DNA from: Nocardia huaxiensis
Lineage (GTDB): Bacteria; Actinomycetota; Actinomycetes; Mycobacteriales; Mycobacteriaceae
Length of the DNA stretch: 64,000 nucleotides
Direction: 5' to 3'
NCBI RefSeq assembly: GCF_013744875.1
Contig: NZ_CP059399.1
Coordinates: 1,364,001 to 1,428,000, forward strand
The first letter of the stretch is position 1, and each line of letters starts with the position of its first letter. The notes below the pieces were generated by a model that was given only the letters and a program-made list of their open reading frames with translations, was not told the origin of the DNA and did not search any database. Both the position numbers and the translations under genes were made by a program. This document shows, in pieces, positions 1-8,245 of this stretch.

Positions 1-809
1 GGTGGGGTCGAGTTCCATGGTGGCCAGCTGATCGACCGGCGTCGGCTGGAAGGAACGCAGCCGGTCGGAGGTCGCGGTGATGCTCTTGTCCGCCAGGTTC
101 AGCAGCAGGTCCTTGTCGGAGACCTTCAGCACCCGGTTCTCCTCGCTCTGCGCGATGGTCACGATGACGTACCGTCCGGTCGAGTACCACGCGGCCAGGG
201 CCTGCTTGCTCGGCTGCCACCGCACCACCGCGTTCGCGTGCACCGCGGACTTCAGGGTCTCCACCACATTCGGGCTGCGGTCATAGGGCTCTTGGAACTC
301 GCGGACCGACAGCGCCGCCGCGGCCGCGGTCGCCGCGCTGTCCGATTCGAAGAGCAGCACCGATGTGGACAGCGCATTGCCGATATTGGGGTCGTCGTCG
401 GTCTGCCCCGTGCTCGCGAACCCGGCCACGAAACCCTTGGTGTCGGAATTGAATCCGTCGCTCTTCAGGAATGTGTGCATGGCCAGCGTGCTCTTGCCCT
501 CCTCAGGTTCGAGGAACGCGTGCGTGGTCGTGGTCTGATTGACCCGCAGGCTCGGATCGATCTCGAACGGAGCCGGAATGAACCCCGCCATCCGCTGCGC
601 CTCGAAGAACCGGGCCACCATCACCCGGTTCTTCGGCTGGAATTCCTTGGGCTGGGTGTTGTAGCCGCCGACATCCAGGGCGGCCAGATCGACTTCCGGA
701 TCCGTCACGGCCGCAGCCGGTTCGGACCCACAGGCGGCGGCCGCCCCCACTCCGGTGACCAGCAGCAGCGCCGCCAGTCGTCGTCCCAGCACACGCATGG
801 GTCGCCTCA
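1..809 (-). CDS. DUF7373-type lipoprotein, 3' end outside window
   Basis: A continuous reading frame runs from ATG at 809 off the left edge, giving about 269 residues. It opens with a basic N-terminus, a hydrophobic stretch and a Cys after AAA, which fits a lipoprotein signal peptide. After it comes the family pattern of a VDLAALDVGGYNT motif, a WQPSKQALAAW motif and a FQPTPVDQLATMELDP motif. The last two closely match the lipoprotein at 43823-45046, so the two are paralogues. A purine-rich ribosome site (GGGAGAGGGA) lies just upstream of the start. The function of the family is unknown; surface attachment is inferred from the signal. The C-terminal third is missing only because the window starts here. 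Confidence 0.8.
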
Positions 810-975
810 TCACCATCCCTCTCCCTCGGCATGTGACCGCGCGAAAACCGCTGCAATGCCGTGGGTCCCACCCCGAGCTCGCGCGGAAGGTCCGCGCGGC
901 AGCGGAAAACGATCATCCGCTGCGGGGGAGTCTAGCCTGGCGACCGGTTTGTCACGCTCTGGCCGTTTGTCCGGT

Positions 976-1554
976 TCAGCCCGCGGACAGTTCCGCCGGA
1001 CGACTCAGCGGCACCGGGAGATGGGCGGGAATCCAGCTGTCGGCGCGACGCTCGAACAGGGCACGGGACGGTCCGGTGGCTTCCGGCCCGGCGATCCGCG
1101 CGAGCCGGAAGCCGGCTCTGCGGTAGTAGTCGTGCAATCCCGGATTGGTGGTCCAGGCGTCCAGCCGGACCCAGGTGCGATGCCGCGTCCGGGCCAGCAT
1201 GGCGGCATGCGCGAGCAGGGCGTCGCCCACCCGCTGCCCCGCGAAGCGCAGGTCCACGATCATGTAGTGCACGATGACCGCGTCCGCCAGTTCACCCGGC
1301 GACCACAGGCCCTCATCGGCGCGATCGTTCACCGTGATGGTGCCCGCCGGTTCGCCGTCGATCTCGGCGATCCAGGTCTCGCCCCCGCGAATGGCCTGCG
1401 CCACCGACCGGACGAAGGTCTCCATGGGGAGCCCTCGCCCGGCCCGGGTCCATTGATCGCTGCCGCGGGCGGCCAGCCAATGGGTGCGTTGCCGTCGGAA
1501 CCTGGTGATGGTTCCGACGTCGCCGATGTGGGCCGGGCGAAGGTGCGGAATCAT
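976..1554 (-). CDS. GNAT-family N-acetyltransferase
   Basis: This encodes a 192-residue single-domain acetyltransferase of the GNAT fold, expected to move an acetyl group from acetyl-CoA to an unknown small amine. A typical N-terminus (IPHLRPAHIGDVGTITRF) is followed by the family pattern of Trp/Asp residues near residue 30 (LAARGSDQW). The core strand HYMIVDLRFAGQRVGDALL carries the acetyl-CoA-binding motif, with the usual R-G-Q-x-x-G partly altered to FAGQRVG. A C-terminal YYRRAGFRL motif is also typical. The ATG at 1554 overlaps the stop of the upstream GntR gene by four bases (ATGA), so the two are almost certainly co-translated. The frame stays open further upstream but only antisense to the regulator, so that extension is not used. 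Confidence 0.85.
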   Translation of the reverse strand: MIPHLRPAHIGDVGTITRFRRQRTHWLAARGSDQWTRAGRGLPMETFVRSVAQAIRGGETWIAEIDGEPAGTITVNDRADEGLWSPGELADAVIVHYMIVDLRFAGQRVGDALLAHAAMLARTRHRTWVRLDAWTTNPGLHDYYRRAGFRLARIAGPEATGPSRALFERRADSWIPAHLPVPLSRPAELSAG

Positions 1555-2390
1555 GGCGAGCCGGGTAGTAGCGAACTCTCGAAGGAATGGGAATTGCCCG
1601 GCGGCAGAGCGGTTCCCAGCGTCCGCCGGATCACCTCGGTGCCCGCGGCATCGCCCAGCTCGTACGCCAGCCGATTGCGGGCCGCGGTGGAGCGATGCCG
1701 GGTGACGCGGGTGATGCGATCGTGCGTGGCCCCGATGCGCAGATGGTCGACCAGGAACGTGCTCGGCCCGACGCCCAGCACCGCCGCCTCCTCCGCCGTG
1801 GCCGGCCGCGCGACAATGGTGTCGCGATGCGCCGTCTCGGCGAAGCCGCGCGCCGCCAACCGGCGCGTGGTGCCCTCCGGAATGTCGTGCGGGCAGTCGA
1901 TTCCGGTGGCCTCGGCCAGATCTCGCGGGTAGAAGCTGACCTCCCACGACCACGGCTCGTTGTCCAGATACTGCATGATCGTGCGCGACACCACCCACTC
2001 GTCCCGGTCCACGCCCAGCCAGTGTGCGACCTCCGGGGAGGCCGGTTCCATTCTCGCACTGAACTGTTTGGACGGCTCGCGGCCCGCCGCCCGCGCGATC
2101 TCGGAGAAGATATCGTGCGCGGCCTTGGGCCGGTCGGGCCGAATGTGGTTGGTGACAACCGATTCCAGCACTTCCTGACTCCGCACGATGGTGCCGCGGG
2201 AAGTTGCTGTGTAGACCAGGTTTTCGGCGACCAGCAGCTGAATAGCGTTGCGAGCGGTGGTGATCGAGACCTGCATCTGATCGGCCAGCTCGTTATGGCT
2301 CGGTAGTCGATCGCCCGGTTTCCATTTGCCGGCGCGGATCTCCTCGCGGAGGAGGTCTGCGATCCGTTGATATCTCGGACCGTCCGCCAT
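1551..2390 (-). CDS. GntR-family regulator with UTRA domain
   Basis: This 279-residue transcription factor has an N-terminal winged helix of the GntR family (about residues 8-70, with PGDRLPSHNELADQMQVS and a TARNAIQLL recognition helix) and a C-terminal UTRA-type ligand-binding domain (about 90-245). The start was set at ATG 2390 because GAGGAG lies four bases upstream; the longer TTG start at 2414 has no visible ribosome site. It is translationally coupled to the acetyltransferase at 976-1554. The divergent promoter at 2457-2484 lies 67 bases away. Autoregulation and control of the acetyltransferase are inferred from position; the ligand is unknown. Confidence 0.88.
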   Translation of the reverse strand: MADGPRYQRIADLLREEIRAGKWKPGDRLPSHNELADQMQVSITTARNAIQLLVAENLVYTATSRGTIVRSQEVLESVVTNHIRPDRPKAAHDIFSEIARAAGREPSKQFSARMEPASPEVAHWLGVDRDEWVVSRTIMQYLDNEPWSWEVSFYPRDLAEATGIDCPHDIPEGTTRRLAARGFAETAHRDTIVARPATAEEAAVLGVGPSTFLVDHLRIGATHDRITRVTRHRSTAARNRLAYELGDAAGTEVIRRTLGTALPPGNSHSFESSLLPGSP

Positions 2391-2456
2391 CTCGCTCCTC
2401 GGTTGTTGCTTCAAGGCACCGAAGTCTACTCCGGTGGCCGAACTGCCGTGTAAGGC

Positions 2457-2484
2457 TTGACACCAGTGTTCTGAGGTTTATTGT
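2457..2484 (+). promoter_or_regulatory. sigma70-type promoter for the DUF4254 gene
   Basis: A TTGACA -35 element (2457-2462), a 16-base spacer and a TATTGT -10 element (2479-2484) lie 49 bases upstream of the GTG at 2533. The -35 is a perfect consensus, which is unusual in this GC-rich background. It sits in the 142-base gap between the divergent GntR gene and the DUF4254 gene, so GntR may act here. Confidence 0.55.
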
Positions 2485-2532
2485 AATGAAGGTCCTGAAT
2501 GCGGTGTTGGTCAGCGATGAACGCGAGGCAAC

Positions 2533-3072
2533 GTGGCTGGTTCGGAGACGTCAAATACGGTCGTAGTGGCACTGCCCGACGTATCCCCGCAGTATGCGGA
2601 CGTCGACGCGCAGCCCCTCACTGCCGGGCTATTGCCGACCTCCGACCTACTCCTGCGCGCATGCCGAGGCCACCGTGTCATAGGCGGACCCCTTCTGTGG
2701 TTCGCTCACGACTTGGCGGTCCTGCACGAGCGGCGTCTGGTAGGCCGGGGTGGCACAGGCCCGGAAACCGACCCGACGTCAATCATCGAAAACAAGCGCC
2801 GCCGAATCGAATTGGTTATGGCCATTGACGATTGGATCGTGCGCTCGGTCCCCCAGCACCGCCTGGGCGCGACCCTGCACACCGAAACCGTCGGCTCCGT
2901 CATAGACCGGCTCGCCGAGGCGTCGGTCCGTGCTCATCACGCCCTGATGACCATGGACGCAAACAACGAAATGCTGCATGGTGCCTGGCACCATCTAGCC
3001 GAATTGTCCGATGCCTACGACGATCTCGTCCGAGACGTCCTGGCCGGACGCCGTCGCCTGCCCGCCTGGTAG
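2533..3072 (+). CDS. DUF4254 domain protein
   Basis: This 179-residue cytosolic protein has no signal peptide or membrane segment. The DUF4254 pattern is visible: LLRACRGH near residue 41, the FAHDLAVLHERRL helix, then RRRIELVMAIDDWI and the LHTETVGSVIDRLAE motif. The family is common in Nocardia and some other bacteria and has no established function. GTG at 2533 is preceded by GAGG five bases upstream. It stands alone, divergent from the GntR gene and convergent with the kinase operon, and ends just before a perfect hairpin terminator. Confidence 0.75.
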   Translation: MAGSETSNTVVVALPDVSPQYADVDAQPLTAGLLPTSDLLLRACRGHRVIGGPLLWFAHDLAVLHERRLVGRGGTGPETDPTSIIENKRRRIELVMAIDDWIVRSVPQHRLGATLHTETVGSVIDRLAEASVRAHHALMTMDANNEMLHGAWHHLAELSDAYDDLVRDVLAGRRRLPAW

Positions 3073-3087
3073 GCAAACCCACCGGCC

Positions 3088-3114
3088 GGTCCGGGCCCAA
3101 GGGCGGCCCGGACC
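3088..3114. terminator. bidirectional hairpin terminator
   Basis: A perfect 10-base inverted repeat, GGTCCGGGCC (3088-3097) and GGCCCGGACC (3105-3114), has a 7-base loop. It lies between the convergent DUF4254 gene and the kinase gene ending at 3144. There is no T-tract, as is common for actinobacterial terminators. Confidence 0.65.
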
Positions 3115-3143
3115 ACCCCGGGGTCGGGCATCCCGTGACATGA

Positions 3144-5045
3144 TCAATTCGGTTCGGGCAGAACACTTCTGACCGATTGCAGCAGGGACTCGGCTGCGGT
3201 GCAGTGGGTGTCGGCCTGGTTCGGACCGCCCTCCACCTTGGCGACGATCATTTCGTCGCGGTCCTCGACGGTGCGGTAGCTGTAGGTCAGGGAGCAGCTG
3301 GAGCCGGAACCGGCGCGGTCTTCCGAGACCTCGGTGCCGTCCGCGAGCTTGCGGATGTGGTCGCGGTCGACATGGTTCGGATCCCACAGACGGAACTGGA
3401 CGGTCATGGTTCTGGAGCCGCTCCAGCTACAGGCGTGCGCGTCCACGGCCGCGGGATCGCTCGGGACCGGACCGGCCAGGGCCTCGAAGACGGCCCGGCC
3501 GAGGAGATCGCACGGTGCGATGCGGGACAGCGAGGCGGCGTCCGCCGACTTGGGAGCCGAGTCGCGGGTCGCCAGCAGCCGCTCCAGCAGCTGGGTGGTG
3601 AACGCGCAGCCGGCCCGGGTGCTCACCTCGAGGCCCCACAGCTGGTTCGCGCCGCTGAGATCGACGCCCCGCTCACAGGAGTTCTCCACGCCGCTCTTGT
3701 ATTCCAAGACGGGGAACCCGGATGCCGTCGTGCCCGTCGGCGTCAGATACCGGACCGAATGGCCGGGCTGAATCTCCAGCGAAGCGCCGTTCGACTTGAC
3801 GTAGCAACCCCAGGTCTCCGAGTATTTCCAGGCCCACGTCGCCGGATCCGGGGCCAGACCGGACTCCGCGGGGATCTGCTCGGGCAGCACCGCGCGCAGC
3901 CAGGCGCAGGCGTCGACCTCCGCCAGCGCGGCGGGACCGCGCGTCACGGTCGCGGAGTCGGCTGTGTTGTCTCGCAATTGGAACCAGGTGATACCGGCCG
4001 CCAGGATCGCCACCACGGCCACCGCCAGTGCGGCTCGCAGACCGGTGCGCCGGAAACGACTGCGGGGCACAGTGTTTCCGGCCATCGCGGGGCCGGTGGG
4101 GGAGGGCGTGGGGGCATTGCGCCTGCGCCCGGAAATAGCCTGGGTCGCATGGGGATCGGCGGTCAGCACGGCGAGCTGCGCCGCCTGCCGGTCGATTTCG
4201 GCATGCAGGGATTCCGACCACGGGCGCGCGCGATCCGGCAGGCTGCCCAGATAGGCGAGCAGCTGATCCGGCGTTGGGCGCCGGTGCGGATCCTTGTCCA
4301 GGCACGCGGCGATCATGTCGCGCAGTTCCGCCGGCACCGCCGTCAGATCCGGGGTGGTGTGCACGATATTGAACAGGGTGTAGGCCATCGACGCACCCGC
4401 GAACGGACTCGCGCCCGTGGCCGCCATGGCCAGCATGGCGCCCAGCGCGAACACATCACTGGCCGGCGTAATCGGCTCGGAGAGCGCCTGTTCCGGCGAC
4501 ATATAGGCGGGGGAACCCATGACCGAACCGGTCTGCGTCAGCCCGCCCTGCTGCTCCGACATGGCGGCGATCCCGAAATCGATCACGCGTGGGCCGTCAG
4601 CGCTCAGAATCACATTGGCGGGCTTGAGATCCCGGTGGATCAGACCGCAGCGGTGGATCTCCCGCACCGCCGAGGCCAGACCTATCGCCAGCGTCCGCAA
4701 CTCCGCCACCGGCAGCGGACCGAACTCCGCCACCGTGTGATCCAGCGGCACGCCCACGATGAAAACCGAAGCCAGCCACGGTGGCTCGGCCTGCACGTCG
4801 AAATCGATCACCGGCGCGGTGAACGCGCCCGACACCCGCGTGCTGGCCTGCACCTCGCGCTGGAAACGCGCCCGGTACTCCCAATCCTCCAGCAGATGCG
4901 CGTGCACCTGCTTGATCGCGACGAAACGGCCGTCCGGGCCGACGCCCAGCAACACCCGGCCCATACCGCCGGAACCGAGCACACCGAGCAGCCGGTAGCG
5001 GCCGATCGCGGCCGGATCATCGGGCGAAAGATCTCGAATCGTCAT
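3144..5045 (-). CDS. membrane Ser/Thr protein kinase with Cys-rich sensor region
   Basis: This 633-residue PknB-type kinase has a cytosolic catalytic domain at about residues 15-275: the glycine loop GSGGMG (24-29), ATP Lys45, the catalytic loop HRDLKPAN (137-144), DFG (156-158) and a Thr/Ser-rich activation segment ending at SPEQ. One transmembrane helix lies near 333-355. The outer part holds two similar blocks that start with a DACAWL or APCDLL motif and contain a second Cys (GCY, ACSW). They resemble tandem DUF3558-like domains, which is my inference. Its ATG overlaps the stop of the next kinase gene upstream by four bases (5042-5045), so the two are co-expressed and possibly form a heteromeric sensor. 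Confidence 0.9.
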   Translation of the reverse strand: MTIRDLSPDDPAAIGRYRLLGVLGSGGMGRVLLGVGPDGRFVAIKQVHAHLLEDWEYRARFQREVQASTRVSGAFTAPVIDFDVQAEPPWLASVFIVGVPLDHTVAEFGPLPVAELRTLAIGLASAVREIHRCGLIHRDLKPANVILSADGPRVIDFGIAAMSEQQGGLTQTGSVMGSPAYMSPEQALSEPITPASDVFALGAMLAMAATGASPFAGASMAYTLFNIVHTTPDLTAVPAELRDMIAACLDKDPHRRPTPDQLLAYLGSLPDRARPWSESLHAEIDRQAAQLAVLTADPHATQAISGRRRNAPTPSPTGPAMAGNTVPRSRFRRTGLRAALAVAVVAILAAGITWFQLRDNTADSATVTRGPAALAEVDACAWLRAVLPEQIPAESGLAPDPATWAWKYSETWGCYVKSNGASLEIQPGHSVRYLTPTGTTASGFPVLEYKSGVENSCERGVDLSGANQLWGLEVSTRAGCAFTTQLLERLLATRDSAPKSADAASLSRIAPCDLLGRAVFEALAGPVPSDPAAVDAHACSWSGSRTMTVQFRLWDPNHVDRDHIRKLADGTEVSEDRAGSGSSCSLTYSYRTVEDRDEMIVAKVEGGPNQADTHCTAAESLLQSVRSVLPEPN

Positions 5046-6964
5046 GGCAGCCGCAGCTTTTCGAGGGTGTCCGCCAGCAGTTGACCGGCCTGCTCGCAGC
5101 GCGTCGCCGAGCCCGTGGGGTCCGCGTCCTTCGCATTGACGTACACCGACACCTGCTCGGCCAGATTGTCCTTGGTCGGGCGCACCAGATAGGTCAGGCC
5201 ACAGGTCGAATCACCCTTCTCCTGATAGGCGGTGAAACGCCCGACCTGCACCTTGCCCTGCGCCCCCGCATCCTTGCGCGGGCCCTCGTACAGCGCGACA
5301 TTGGCGACGACGGACACGCCGCCGAAAGCACACAGGTCCAGACCCGCGGTCATGCTCGCGGGCGCGCCGACAATGGCACGACCACGCTCCGGATCCACCA
5401 CCGAACACGGGTCGGTCGACAGGATCGAGTCCCGGTCGTGTTGCCGCAGCGGTACCCGAACGGTCAACTGCCGCACCACCGCCACCAGTGCCTTCTGCAC
5501 ATCCGAGCAGGAGCCGTCCGCACGCTGCACGCCATCGATCGTGATGACCGCCTGGCTGTTGCGCGTCTGCCCGCGCGTGGGCGTGACCACCGCGCGCTGG
5601 CAGCGGGTCGCGAACTGATCGCCCAGGACGGCGGTCCAGCCCGCGGCGACCCCCACCGGCTCCATCGAACTCAGGGCCACCTCGGCGTAACCGTCCACCG
5701 ACAGCGAGTAGCCCACCTTCGTCCCCGCCGAATCGGTGAAGGAGGTGCTGCACGAGTGCTTGCCCGATTTGATCTCGGTGGTGAGATTGCCGGAGCGGGG
5801 ACCGATCGCCGGGGCCACCGCTTGCTCCAGCAGCGCGCAGGTGTCGAGCAGGCGCGCCTCGGTGGCGGTCAAGGCCAGCGCCGGATCCACCATGGCCGCC
5901 GGGCTCCCCGGCATCTCGGCCAGCTCCCCGGCTGCCACGGCGGTGCCACCGATCACCGCCAGCGCCGCGACACCCGCCGCCGTCCAGCGCAGCCGACGAG
6001 TTCGCCGGTGCCGCAAGGCTTCCAACCGTTCTCGCTGCCGGGCCTCGCGGGCCGCCATCTCGACCCACCAGTCGGTGTCGGCCCGATGCGCGGCAATGCG
6101 CGCCCGCACCGGCTCCGGCCAGCCCGGCTCGGCGGGAATCCGCCCGGCGGCATCCAGCAGTTGGATCGCCGTGGGACGCTCGGCCGGATTCTTCGCCAGA
6201 CAGGCCGCGACCAGCTCACGCACGGCGGGCGGCAGGGCGCTCAGCTCCGGAGCCGAGTACATGACGTTGTAGAGCACCTGCGGGGTGGTCGTGCCCGGGA
6301 ACGGCGCGACCCCACCCGCGGCCAGCGCCAGAATCGCGCCCACCGCGAAAACATCGGCGGCAGGGGTGATCTCCCCACCCGTCGCCTGCTCCGGCGACAT
6401 ATAGGCGGGGGAACCCAGCACCGAACCGGTCGCCGTCAGCGTGGCCGAGCCCTCGGCGGCGCGGGCGATGCCGAAGTCGATGACGCGCGGGCCCTCCGCG
6501 GTCAACAGCACATTGCCGGGCGTCAGATCGCGGTGCACCAGACCGGCGCGGTGGATCTCCATCAGCGCGGCGGCCAAACCCGTTGCCAGCAACCGCAATC
6601 CGCCCAGGGGCAGCGGGCCGCAGTCCGCCACCACCGCGGACAGGGGCGGGCCGTTCATGTACTCCGTTGCCAGCCAGGGGATCTCCGATTCGATGTCGGC
6701 CTCCACCACCGCCGCGGTGTACGCGCCGGTCACCTGCCGACCGGCCGCCACCTCACGCTGGAAGCGGCTCCGGAACTCGGTGTCCCCGGCCAGGTGCCGG
6801 TGGATCCGCTTGACCGCCACCAGGCGGCCCGCCGCGGTCCGGCCCAGCAGCACCCGGCCCATACCGCCCTGGCCGATCACCGCCAGCAGCCGAATATCGC
6901 CGAGCTGCGCGGGATCCTGTGTTCCGAGCGCCTTCACGAATTCCCCTCCCGGTCTTTCACTCAT
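5042..6964 (-). CDS. membrane Ser/Thr protein kinase with HRDLT catalytic loop
   Basis: This kinase of about 640 residues is a paralogue of its downstream neighbour. It keeps the glycine loop (GQGGMG), the VAVKR lysine, a DFG motif and a SPAYMSPEQ activation segment. The catalytic loop reads HRDLTPGN, so the usual Lys after HRDL is Thr while the catalytic Asp remains. A transmembrane helix lies near residues 330-347. The outer region again has two Cys-paired blocks (DTCALLEQ and TDPCSVVD). ATG 6964 was chosen because its first eight bases overlap the end of the lipoprotein gene (ATGAGTGA, 6957-6964) and a GGGGG ribosome site lies before it. Kinase activity is likely but should be tested because of the Thr. 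Confidence 0.88.
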   Translation of the reverse strand: MSERPGGEFVKALGTQDPAQLGDIRLLAVIGQGGMGRVLLGRTAAGRLVAVKRIHRHLAGDTEFRSRFQREVAAGRQVTGAYTAAVVEADIESEIPWLATEYMNGPPLSAVVADCGPLPLGGLRLLATGLAAALMEIHRAGLVHRDLTPGNVLLTAEGPRVIDFGIARAAEGSATLTATGSVLGSPAYMSPEQATGGEITPAADVFAVGAILALAAGGVAPFPGTTTPQVLYNVMYSAPELSALPPAVRELVAACLAKNPAERPTAIQLLDAAGRIPAEPGWPEPVRARIAAHRADTDWWVEMAAREARQRERLEALRHRRTRRLRWTAAGVAALAVIGGTAVAAGELAEMPGSPAAMVDPALALTATEARLLDTCALLEQAVAPAIGPRSGNLTTEIKSGKHSCSTSFTDSAGTKVGYSLSVDGYAEVALSSMEPVGVAAGWTAVLGDQFATRCQRAVVTPTRGQTRNSQAVITIDGVQRADGSCSDVQKALVAVVRQLTVRVPLRQHDRDSILSTDPCSVVDPERGRAIVGAPASMTAGLDLCAFGGVSVVANVALYEGPRKDAGAQGKVQVGRFTAYQEKGDSTCGLTYLVRPTKDNLAEQVSVYVNAKDADPTGSATRCEQAGQLLADTLEKLRLP

Positions 6965-8150
6965 CCCCCATGACCGCGTACTGCGCGGCCGCCAACCACC
7001 GCACATCGGTGTCCTGATTACTGGCCACCCGGGCCACCGACGCGCCCCGGGTCACGAAGCATCGGAAGCGATACGGCTTCATCTCCGTCGGATTCGGTTG
7101 GGTCGCTTGGCCGCACCGAATGCCGTCGATGCCCGCGACACCGGAAATCGGCGTGTAGGAGATGGTCGAGGGCGTCTCCAGCAGATACGTCATGAGCGCC
7201 CGCGCCGCCTCGGCATTCTTCGCCCGATACAGAAACTTGTTGTCCGCCACCGCGATCGTGCTCACACCCTGTTTCGTGAAGGCGGCGAGCGAGCCGATCG
7301 GATCGGGCACCAGCACCGCGAAGGCATGCGTGCTGTACACCGCGAAGGTCATATTGTTCGGCGTCGGATCGGCGGTGCCGACCAGGCGGGTCAGCTCCCC
7401 GTTCGGATCCAAGGCCAGCTTCGGCAGCTGATCGCGTGTGGTCGGTGCGAAGCCGTCCAGCGCCGGCGCCTGCCGCTGATAGGCGTTCGCCACCGCGGCG
7501 GTGAGCAGATCCGGATTCGCCTCGGTCAACTGTGCGAACACCCGGATCACCACCGACTTCACCACCAGCCAGCTGCCGATGGTCGGCACGCCGGGCCGCC
7601 AATGTGCCAGCGCCGCAGGGTATCCGGGGATGCTCAGCGGCGCGTTCTCCGCGGCCGCCTGATCGAAATCGGCCCGCGCCATGGCCGCGGCGGCCGAGTT
7701 CGCCGTCTGCTCGTCAGGAAACGCCAGCAGCACCATCGAGAGCATGCGCTCGGCCTGATTCGCCCGGTACTCCCGATCCGCTGCGATGGCCCCGAAACCG
7801 CCGTTGATAGCGAAGCCCGACAGCGCCCGCTGCTGCGCCCCCGACAGCATGTCGTTCACCCCGTCGATATCCACGATCACGCCGCCGCCGCGCCCCACCC
7901 GCAACGTCGAATCGACCTCACCCGGATACGCGAGATGCTCGCCCAGCCGCAATGATTCCGCCAACACGCCGCGCGCCAAACTGGACGGCGCGTCATAGTC
8001 GCCGGCGATCCGTTGCGTCGAATACGGCCCGTACTCCACGCCCACAGCGCCATTCCCGCACCCGGCCGCCATCACCACCGCAACCACCGCCGCCGCGAAC
8101 CGCACTCCCGCCCATCCGCGCACGGCCGTGGAACCTCTGCGCCAGCCCAC
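6957..8150 (-). CDS. DUF7373-type lipoprotein, first gene of the kinase operon
   Basis: This 397-residue predicted lipoprotein has a basic N-terminus, a hydrophobic core and a lipobox ending VMAAGC near residue 31. The body has the family marks: an ALAHWRPGVPTIGSW motif in the middle, a long alpha/beta region, and two Cys (IRCGQ and RFRCF) near the C-terminus, which ends in an AAQYAVMGDE motif. The GTG start at 8150 follows a run of six G about five bases upstream. It overlaps the first kinase gene by eight bases. A lipoprotein translated together with two receptor kinases suggests an outer partner of the sensor; this is inference. Confidence 0.82.
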   Translation of the reverse strand: MGWRRGSTAVRGWAGVRFAAAVVAVVMAAGCGNGAVGVEYGPYSTQRIAGDYDAPSSLARGVLAESLRLGEHLAYPGEVDSTLRVGRGGGVIVDIDGVNDMLSGAQQRALSGFAINGGFGAIAADREYRANQAERMLSMVLLAFPDEQTANSAAAAMARADFDQAAAENAPLSIPGYPAALAHWRPGVPTIGSWLVVKSVVIRVFAQLTEANPDLLTAAVANAYQRQAPALDGFAPTTRDQLPKLALDPNGELTRLVGTADPTPNNMTFAVYSTHAFAVLVPDPIGSLAAFTKQGVSTIAVADNKFLYRAKNAEAARALMTYLLETPSTISYTPISGVAGIDGIRCGQATQPNPTEMKPYRFRCFVTRGASVARVASNQDTDVRWLAAAQYAVMGDE

Positions 8151-8245
8151 TCACGCCCCCCGTAATCGCCAAACCGCCAATCGGCGACAACCTACCACCG
8201 ACTGGACGGTCTCACCTTGCCTGTGTGGGGGGCTCGGCGCCGCGA

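Noticed and set aside
3177..6973. Very long plus-strand frames opposite both kinase genes
   Set aside because: They are exact antisense shadows of kinase genes with clear motifs; their translations are Arg/Gly/His-rich with no family pattern.
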